Positions 1 through 4,346 of a stretch of 7,482 bases of DNA are shown in pieces. The notes under the pieces were generated by a model that searched no databases, was not told where the DNA came from, and worked only from the letters and a program-made list of their open reading frames with translations. The DNA lies in the NCBI GenBank assembly GCA_002293265.1, contig DBCW01000083.1:1-7482 (forward strand), given 5' to 3'. The stretch's first letter is position 1. Each line of letters opens with the position of its first letter. The position numbers were made by a program, and so were the translations under genes. The DNA comes from Eggerthellales bacterium UBA948. Lineage in GTDB: Bacteria > Actinomycetota > Coriobacteriia > Coriobacteriales > UBA8131.

Positions 1-528
1 GAATGTGCGCCAAACCTCATCATCAAACGAACTATCCGTCAGACGGTTTGCCAACATTGCGTTTTGCGCCAATAAAAACTCATAAAAATTCATCGGATAG
101 AGTGTCAGGAATTCGACTTTTCCTACCGGGAAAGATGTGCCTTTTGGAATTGCTACGCCCAAAAGTGAACCTGCTGCAATAATATGGTACTCGGGCGCAT
201 CTTCATAAAAATATTTTAATGCTGTAAGCGCCTTGCCGCAGGACTGCACCTCATCAAAAATGATCAGCGTCGTTTGCGGCTTGATGTCCTTATCACGAAA
301 AACTGAAAGGTCTTTTACAATCCGATACGGATCCAAATTCTGCTCAAAGAACTCCGCCAGATGCTTGTCTTCATCAAATTTGCAATAAAAAACATCGTCA
401 TAATAACGCGTTCCGAATTCTTTTAGGAGAAAAGTTTTTCCGCATTGACGGACTCCTTGCAGAATCAAAGGTTTTTTATGAGCGTTTTCTTTCCACTCGA
501 TCAGTTTTTCCATCAATAATCTTTGCAT
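1..528 (-). CDS. AAA_14/DUF4143-type ATP-binding protein (N-terminal 176 residues, 3' end outside window)
   Basis: The frame is open from the ATG at 528 to the left edge, giving the first 176 residues of a protein whose relatives are usually 400-450 residues long. Walker A is GVRQCGKT (residues 25-32), Walker B is TLIIFDEVQ (87-95), and a sensor-like strand IIAAGSLLGVA follows (116-126). This order, with 'FPVGKVEF..L.P..F.EFL' after it, is typical of the P-loop ATPases that carry a C-terminal DUF4143 (nuclease-fold-like) domain. That second domain would lie outside the window. The start is supported by AGGAG at 536-540, 7 nt before the ATG. The biological role of these ATPases is mostly unknown; they are common, often multicopy and often accessory. 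Nothing in the visible part is broken. A remnant of a related gene lies at 2248-2591. Confidence 0.88.
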   Translation of the reverse strand, partial: MQRLLMEKLIEWKENAHKKPLILQGVRQCGKTFLLKEFGTRYYDDVFYCKFDEDKHLAEFFEQNLDPYRIVKDLSVFRDKDIKPQTTLIIFDEVQSCGKALTALKYFYEDAPEYHIIAAGSLLGVAIPKGTSFPVGKVEFLTLYPMNFYEFLLAQNAMLANRLTDSSFDDEVWRTF

Positions 529-549
529 CGTACAGCTCCTTTATTTCAT

Positions 550-558
550 AGTGTAGCA
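550..558 (-). promoter_or_regulatory. Candidate extended -10 promoter for the AAA ATPase gene
   Basis: On the minus strand TGCTACACT forms an extended -10 element (TG-n-TACACT) about 10 nt upstream of the AGGAG ribosome binding site. No convincing -35 hexamer is seen 16-18 nt upstream. The large perfect hairpin at 589-625 sits just upstream of where RNA polymerase would bind. Weak evidence, from consensus matching by eye. Confidence 0.3.
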
Positions 559-588
559 CGCAAATATGGAGCAGTACAGCAAAATTAT

Positions 589-625
589 GGTGTTATTTTG
601 CAGAATACCTCTGCAAAATAACACC
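589..625. terminator. Perfect 16-bp inverted repeat (terminator-like hairpin)
   Basis: GGTGTTATTTTGCAGA (589-604) and its exact reverse complement (610-625) flank a 5-nt loop. TTTTT follows at 626-630 on the plus strand, the layout of an intrinsic terminator reading rightward. On the minus strand the following bases are ATAATTTT, so it could act in both directions. No rightward gene is visible to its left: the ATPase gene runs leftward and starts at 528. It would therefore either stop leftward transcripts from the gene at 952-1653 before the ATPase, stop antisense transcripts, or be part of a mobile or repeat element. The structure is certain; the function is inferred. Confidence 0.6.
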
Positions 626-951
626 TTTTTATGCCAGAGCCTTCTTTTGAGGCTATTTTGTTAGCCATTTTCAATTCTTATGCGAAAAGGGCTGTAACCT
701 ATCGAGCGTCAACTTCACTATGTAGATTCCATCTGACATTCCATCATTTTTATTAGTAATTGTCATTTCTAATCGACATTTAAAAAAAGTAGACGGACGA
801 CACTTTCCATACGACCTCGCTCTCTCACCGGTTCTGATGGATTAACGATGTTGTTTCCTATGCAGAATTCCTTTCAAGAAATCATGCGTTCAGTGCTAAA
901 GTAACGCATAGAACGACCGTAAGACAAGGTCAGAATTTCGGAGTTCTGTGT

Positions 952-1653
952 CTACGAATTGTTTAGCAATTTGTCTTGACGTTTTAAATCCAGTCGCCAG
1001 CGCAGTGCGCGCAAGACTATGTATATCACTGTAATGCAACTATAAAACGCAACGCTTTCTACGGCGTGTGTGCCACCACCCAAAGCGGCGGGCAGAAGAT
1101 AAGTCATCACATGTATAGCAAGGATTATTAAAAGCAAATACGCGAGCCACTGTATGCGCTTCCAACTTTGACCGGTCATGCGATGACGTACGATCTCAAA
1201 AGACGTTACGCCTAATATGAGTATGATTATCAGCAACAGAAGTGACACTACAAACCTAAAATAGTCAAATGGTAAAAATGGAAAAGGACTGTTGGGGAGA
1301 ATACGTGGGAGAAATGCCACGAGATAAATAATTACATGCGGAGCAGTGAGAATGCAGCCGATGATTGACAGCTCCTTACGCACCGGCATTAGCCACTTCT
1401 TAACCTTACTCGCATCTGAAAATACCCCGGCAAACATCACAACAATAAAAAACATCATTGCAAGCGCACTTTGACGTGTGAGCAGCGCAATAAAGCTGCT
1501 GATCTGCGACGGCAGATGGATTGTCTGGTTGTAAAGATAAACGATACCTACAACAAGCGATAAGATATAAAAAACTGACGGTGCCTTCTTTATGGCAGAC
1601 CGCAGAAAAAAGACAAGAAGCGTAACAACTATGAGGGCAACTAAGTATCTCAT
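952..1653 (-). CDS. Ferric-reductase-like (MsrQ/YedZ-type) heme membrane protein
   Basis: A 233-residue polytopic membrane protein with about six to seven hydrophobic segments (roughly 3-17, 28-43, 51-75, 96-113, 133-152, 166-186, 200-217). The block 'MPVRKELSIIG..LTAPHVIIYL' (89-111) and the block 'TSFEIVRHRMTGQSWKRIQWLAY' to 'AIHVM' (150-183, shown in parts) match the layout of ferric-reductase-like b-heme domains such as MsrQ. There, histidines on two helices hold heme and a W-K-x-[LI]-[HQ]-x-L-x-Y stretch lies between them. H106 and H181 are the candidate ligands. The position that is usually His in 'RLHRL' is Gln here (Q168). The likely role is transmembrane electron transfer at the cytoplasmic membrane; the partner is unknown and no MsrP-like or flavin reductase gene is adjacent. 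The ATG at 1653 lacks a clear Shine-Dalgarno sequence, and no better start was found in frame upstream. Confidence 0.72.
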   Translation of the reverse strand: MRYLVALIVVTLLVFFLRSAIKKAPSVFYILSLVVGIVYLYNQTIHLPSQISSFIALLTRQSALAMMFFIVVMFAGVFSDASKVKKWLMPVRKELSIIGCILTAPHVIIYLVAFLPRILPNSPFPFLPFDYFRFVVSLLLLIIILILGVTSFEIVRHRMTGQSWKRIQWLAYLLLIILAIHVMTYLLPAALGGGTHAVESVAFYSCITVIYIVLRALRWRLDLKRQDKLLNNS

Positions 1654-1692
1654 AGCTACAAAGTTTAAGCGATCAATTGGCTGAGCTTCAAC

Positions 1693-1710
1693 TTATGAAG
1701 TGCTTCATAA
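1693..1710. promoter_or_regulatory. 18-bp dyad upstream of the ferric-reductase-like gene (possible operator)
   Basis: TTATGAAG and CTTCATAA form perfect 8-bp arms around a 2-nt centre, 40-57 nt upstream of the ATG at 1653. A further CTTCA half-site at 1686-1690 can pair with TGAAG at 1696-1700. The size and spacing suit binding by a dimeric repressor or activator. No regulator gene is adjacent, so the binding protein is unknown. Confidence 0.35.
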
Positions 1711-1788
1711 CTATTACATTACTGAAATACTTCTTCTAATTAGGTCTAGATTTGACCACTAACTATTAGGTTTCTGTTGATGCTTTGA

Positions 1789-1820
1789 GCCCTCGCTGAA
1801 AACGTGTTTCTAGCGAGGGC
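1789..1820. terminator. GC-rich hairpin downstream of the His-rich gene
   Basis: GCCCTCGCT (1789-1797) and AGCGAGGGC (1812-1820) form a perfect 9-bp stem. It can extend inward, past a 1-nt bulge, through GAAA/TTTC (1798-1801/1807-1810). It starts 33 nt past the stop codon of the His-rich gene on that gene's strand. It probably ends that transcript and separates it from the gene at 952-1653. Neither side has a U-tract, so it is not a textbook intrinsic terminator. Confidence 0.5.
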
Positions 1821-1853
1821 TTCGAGTGTTAAGACTAATTTGTTGTGTAAAGA

Positions 1854-2078
1854 TTAATTGTGCTCGTGCATGTGCTCTTGTTCATGCGTGTGCGGGTGTG
1901 AGTGAATGTGAGTGTGCTCATGAGTGTGAGTTTCGCCATCGCCATCATGTATATGATTGTGTTCCGAACCATGATTATGCTCGTGACTGTGTGTGTGGCT
2001 ATGCTCATGTGTATGCATTTGATTATCTGAATCATTGTGCTCATGTGCGTGCTCGATACCAAAACTATTTTCATCCAT
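1854..2078 (-). CDS. Small histidine-rich, probably metal-binding protein (74 aa)
   Basis: The frame is open further upstream, but the start is set at the ATG at 2078 because an ideal ribosome binding site, AAGGAG, lies 7 nt before it. The 74-residue product has 25 histidines (34%), nearly all alternating as H-x-H-x. The short N-terminus is acidic (MDENSFGIE), and there is no Cys, signal peptide or membrane segment. Two His blocks, residues 22-44 and 51-73, are separated by DGDGET and align position by position with 15 of 23 identities. Such proteins (compare Hpn of Helicobacter, or the His-rich loops of ZIP, CobW and ZnuA proteins) bind Ni2+, Zn2+, Cu2+ or Co2+. A cytoplasmic metal store or buffer is the inferred role. 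I do not recognise a named family. Its neighbours are a heme-type membrane protein downstream and an ATPase remnant upstream. Confidence 0.8.
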   Translation of the reverse strand: MDENSFGIEHAHEHNDSDNQMHTHEHSHTHSHEHNHGSEHNHIHDGDGETHTHEHTHIHSHPHTHEQEHMHEHN

Positions 2079-2082
2079 GTTA

Positions 2083-2092
2083 TTCTCCTTCT
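2083..2092 (-). promoter_or_regulatory. Ribosome binding site that fixes the start of the His-rich gene
   Basis: On the minus strand AGAAGGAGAATA precedes the ATG at 2078. The AAGGAG core pairs well with the 16S rRNA tail at a normal distance. It rules out the longer reading frame, whose extra 52 N-terminal residues show no His bias and start without a ribosome binding site. Confidence 0.75.
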
Positions 2093-2150
2093 CTCTATGT
2101 TTTGTCGCTTCGCCCAAGATCAAGTTTTCTGACAATGAACTTAGCTGTCT

Positions 2151-2172
2151 AAAAACTCCACTTATTATGGAG
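2151..2172 (-). terminator. Small hairpin plus T5 in the leader of the His-rich gene (terminator or attenuator)
   Basis: Read on the minus strand, CTCCA (2172-2168), a 7-nt loop and TGGAG (2160-2156) are followed directly by TTTTT (2155-2151). The stem is only 5 bp, or 6 with a G-U pair. It could end read-through from the symporter and the pseudogene. If the promoter at 2206-2234 is real, it would instead lie inside the leader of the His-rich gene and act as an attenuator. Confidence 0.35.
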
Positions 2173-2205
2173 CATATTCTGCTTAGTGTGACATGTTTTT
2201 CTATA

Positions 2206-2234
2206 TTAATAAAATATGTTTGTTGTATTAGCAA
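2206..2234 (-). promoter_or_regulatory. Candidate sigma-70-type promoter for the His-rich gene
   Basis: On the minus strand TTGCTA (2234-2229), a 17-nt spacer and TATTAA (2211-2206) lie in very AT-rich sequence just past the stop of the pseudogene. This predicts an untranslated leader of about 120 nt before the ATG at 2078. That is long for so small a gene and leaves room for leader control. Called by consensus only. Confidence 0.4.
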
Positions 2235-2247
2235 ATATCTCCAAGCC

Positions 2248-2591
2248 TCAGTCTTCGAAAATCCAGCTCCAAATCGGAATTACTTTGATCACTCCTTCAT
2301 CAAACGTTAGAGACTTATGTTCATTGTCGAGAGTGATAATCGTTGAGTGATCTGCTCCACTCTCGTCCATCGCTTCTCGCAGTGCACGAATCTCCCTGTT
2401 ACGCGTTTTTCTCCTTTCAGCGATACGCAAACTTGATAGAATTCATGCTCCGTAAACCCGCCGTTTTCGCCGACAAAGATACGGCAATCTTTGGCATCGT
2501 GGTTTACACGGCAATCGTACTGGCATAACTGGCATATGTAGTATTGAGAACGCGCAAAGCAGCTTTGGACAAAAGGACGCGCGAAGCCCAT
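2248..2591 (-). pseudogene. C-terminal remnant of an AAA_14/DUF4143-type ATPase, frameshifted
   Basis: Two overlapping frames give one recognisable C-terminus. The first reads '...CRIFVGENGG...EFYQVCVSLKGEK' (up to about 2410). The second continues 'TRNREIRALREAMDES', then 'HSTIITLDNE', then 'IKVIPIWSWIFED' to the TGA at 2248-2250. Together they match the C-terminus of one class of DUF4143 ATPases ('QVCYSL...KTR.REI.AL...', 'IIT.D', 'IK.IP.W.WL'). The break sits in a run of five A (plus-strand T at 2406-2410); one extra A restores a single frame. The ATPase domain is absent: a stop codon lies directly before the ATG at 2591, and the symporter gene ends 13 nt further on. This is a decayed leftover, not a working gene. 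Residues nearer 2591 (Cys-rich) are less surely part of the original gene. Confidence 0.65.
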
Positions 2592-2604
2592 CTAGACACT
2601 TCTC

Positions 2605-4074
2605 TCAACTAACATCTTTCTCGCCCTTAGAATCAATCATCTCGACTGCTTCATGCCAGCATTGCGTTGCCGGAAGCCCATCGATACTTGAAGCCACAAA
2701 TACCGGATCTTTCTTCTGTTTTCGCTGCAAAGTGTAATCATCCAAAGCGCGCAAAGCCCATTTGCCCAGCAGCACTATTGCGACAATGTTTACAAAAGCC
2801 ATTGCACCCATAACTATATCTGCGATGTTCCAGGCAAGATCAAAGCTGGATTGGGTACCAAGAAATATCGCAACCAGACAGGTCAAGCGAAAAATGAACA
2901 AAACAACCTTGTTATCCTTAATGAACTTAACGTTACTCTCGGCGTAAAAATAGTTACCTATCAAACTTGAGAATGCAAAGGTAAATATGGAGAAAGTGAT
3001 AAAGTGAATGCCTATCTCCCCTACCGAGAAATTGATTGCTTGTTGTACCAACGGAATGCCATTAAGATCGCCGGGGGTGCCATTGACATAAAACACCAGC
3101 ACCATCATCGCAGTGCACGAGCAAATAATCAGCGTGTCGATAAAGACCGATAGCGACTGCGCCAAACCTTGTTTGCAGGGATGTGAGACCGAAGCGGCAG
3201 CGGCGGCATTAGGAGCCGAGCCCATGCCGGCTTCGTTGGAGTAAAGCCCGCGTTTTATGCCGATAAGCACGACCGATCCGGCAAAACCACCAAAGATCGA
3301 CTCGAAATCAAAAGCCGATTCAAAAATCAGCGAAAACACTGCCGGCACTGCGGTGAAATTGGTGACGGTAATCCACAGTGCCAAGGCAATGTAAGCAATT
3401 GCCATGACCGGCACGATTATCGATGTCATAAAGGAAATTCTGTGAGTTCCGCCAAAGATGATAAAAGCGGTAAGCACAACCAAGATAATGCCCATCACAA
3501 GAGGAGCTTTGGTATCGGCATAACCCGGAATGTAATGCTCCAGCGCCGATGTCATATTAAATGACTGAAGCGCATTAAAACCATAAGCAAAGCAGATGAC
3601 TAGTAAAATGCTAAATAAGATGCCCAGCCAGCGTTTACCCAAAGCTTGCTCGATGTAATAAGCGGGACCGCCACGAAACTCGCCATTTGCTCCCTTGACC
3701 TTAAATATCTGCGCCAACGTGGACTCAATAAATGCGGAAGATGCGCCAATGATCGCCATAATCCACATCCAAAAGACTGCTCCCGGACCTCCAAGTGCGA
3801 TAGCCGTGGCAATACCGGCGATGTTTCCGGTACCAACACGACTTGCAGTGGAAACCATAAGGGCTTGAAACGAAGATACACTCTTGTTGCCCTCAACACG
3901 TTTTTGCTCAGTGAGCACCGTGAACATGTCTTTGATGTAGCGTATCTGAACAAACTTTGTTCTGAAAGAAAAATAAAGACCGGACGCAATGAGCAAAAAT
4001 ACCAACACGTAGGTATACATGGCATCGCTGACAGTACCCGTAATGCCAACTAAAAAATCGTTTATCCAACCCAT
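2605..4074 (-). CDS. AGCS-family alanine/glycine:cation (Na+ or H+) symporter
   Basis: A 489-residue integral membrane transporter of normal family length with about 11 membrane segments. It takes up small neutral amino acids (alanine, glycine) together with Na+ or H+. Family landmarks are 'SRVGTGNIAGIATAI' (about 78-92), 'GGPGAVFWMW' (about 95-104), the signature 'FRGGPAYYIEQALGKR' (about 133-148) and 'KRGLYSNEAGMGSAPNAAA' (about 276-294). The N-terminus is probably outside and the acidic, charged tail cytoplasmic. The ATG at 4074 is preferred over a TTG at 4080: the purine stretch AGAAAGG lies 9 nt before the ATG but only 3 nt before the TTG. It is transcribed alone, divergently from the P-type ATPase. 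Its stop lies 13 nt before the ATPase remnant, with no clear terminator between them. Confidence 0.95.
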   Translation of the reverse strand: MGWINDFLVGITGTVSDAMYTYVLVFLLIASGLYFSFRTKFVQIRYIKDMFTVLTEQKRVEGNKSVSSFQALMVSTASRVGTGNIAGIATAIALGGPGAVFWMWIMAIIGASSAFIESTLAQIFKVKGANGEFRGGPAYYIEQALGKRWLGILFSILLVICFAYGFNALQSFNMTSALEHYIPGYADTKAPLVMGIILVVLTAFIIFGGTHRISFMTSIIVPVMAIAYIALALWITVTNFTAVPAVFSLIFESAFDFESIFGGFAGSVVLIGIKRGLYSNEAGMGSAPNAAAAASVSHPCKQGLAQSLSVFIDTLIICSCTAMMVLVFYVNGTPGDLNGIPLVQQAINFSVGEIGIHFITFSIFTFAFSSLIGNYFYAESNVKFIKDNKVVLFIFRLTCLVAIFLGTQSSFDLAWNIADIVMGAMAFVNIVAIVLLGKWALRALDDYTLQRKQKKDPVFVASSIDGLPATQCWHEAVEMIDSKGEKDVS

Positions 4075-4107
4075 AGCCAACAGCCTTTCTCTATTTTCAA
4101 CTTGCGA

Positions 4108-4116
4108 ATTGTATCA
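4108..4116 (-). promoter_or_regulatory. Extended -10 promoter for the symporter gene
   Basis: On the minus strand TGATACAAT (TG-n-TACAAT) lies about 33 nt upstream of the ATG at 4074, predicting a leader of about 27 nt. The -35 region is poor, as is usual with extended -10 promoters. A short imperfect dyad (CAGA, 5 nt, TCTG at 4115-4127) overlaps it and could be a regulator site. Confidence 0.5.
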
Positions 4117-4169
4117 GACAATATCTGTATATGCGATATGAAATATGCAAACTATTTAATATAATGTAG

Positions 4170-4194
4170 AGATGCAGAGACAAAAGATGCAGAG
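4170..4194 (+). repeat. Short direct repeat in the divergent promoter region
   Basis: AGATGCAGAG occurs at 4170-4179 and again at 4185-4194, a 15-nt period with a 5-nt spacer. It lies between the two divergent promoters. It may be a tandem binding site or only a small slippage duplication. Confidence 0.5.
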
Positions 4195-4288
4195 GGTCTT
4201 CTGACGCGCAAAGAGCATGCGACATTGAACACAAGCAGATAGCTCCTAACTCTATATAAAATACATAAAGCCGTTAATCTACTCTCAA

Positions 4289-4318
4289 TTGGTGCTTCTC
4301 CTAAAAGTCTTCTATACT
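4289..4318 (+). promoter_or_regulatory. Promoter for the P-type ATPase gene
   Basis: TATACT at 4313-4318 is a good -10. TTGGTG at 4289-4294, 18 nt upstream, is a partial -35. The predicted transcript starts near 4325, only about 20 nt before the TTG start codon, so the leader holds little more than the ribosome binding site. Confidence 0.5.
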
Positions 4319-4333
4319 GATTAATCATGCGCC

Positions 4334-4342
4334 AAGGGGAGG
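4334..4342 (+). promoter_or_regulatory. Ribosome binding site that decides the TTG start of the P-type ATPase
   Basis: AAGGGGAGG lies 4 nt before TTG at 4347. No ATG in this frame exists nearby, and the first residues (KDRPTGLSSSEVAEL) align with the N-terminus of CtpE-like proteins, so TTG is the start. Confidence 0.7.
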
Positions 4343-4346
4343 AAAA

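Larger units (their letters stand above)
529..951. other. Non-coding stretch of about 420 bp with several inverted repeats
   Basis: I find no gene with a start, a ribosome binding site and a plausible protein in this interval on either strand. It contains the perfect 16-bp hairpin at 589-625; a 5-bp stem at 651-655/662-666 (GGCTA/TAGCC); a 7-bp stem at 884-890/903-909 (ATGCGTT/AACGCAT, 12-nt loop); and a 5-bp stem at 931-935/944-948 (CAGAA/TTCTG). The last two lie just past the stop codon of the gene at 952-1653 on its own strand. They may help end its transcript, but neither has a proper U-tract. I recognise no decayed gene here. Confidence 0.5.

Noticed and set aside
884..909. 7-bp stem after the ferric-reductase-like gene as its terminator
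   Set aside because: The structure is real (ATGCGTT/AACGCAT), but the loop is 12 nt and no U-tract follows, so I do not list it as a separate terminator.
1835..2074. Thr/Met-rich minus-strand frame in the same region
   Set aside because: Shifted frame of the His-rich gene. The ideal ribosome binding site at 2083-2092 and the regular HxHx pattern decide for the other frame.
1826..2152. Cys-rich plus-strand frame of 108 residues (C-x-C and C-x-x-x-C patterns) resembling a metallothionein
   Set aside because: It is antisense to the His-rich gene. The Cys arise mechanically from the reverse complement of the repeated His-coding pattern, and there is no ribosome binding site.
2079..2234. N-terminal extension of the His-rich protein to a start at 2234
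   Set aside because: No ribosome binding site there, no His bias or family resemblance in the extra 52 residues, and a strong ribosome binding site before the internal ATG.
1..2591. Idea that the left-edge ATPase and the remnant at 2248-2591 are two halves of one interrupted gene
   Set aside because: On the minus strand the C-terminal piece lies upstream of the N-terminal piece, and the left-edge gene continues intact out of the window. They are different genes.
3600..4053. Long overlapping frames on both strands inside the symporter gene
   Set aside because: Shadows of a strongly conserved AGCS transporter frame; no start signals and no recognisable protein.
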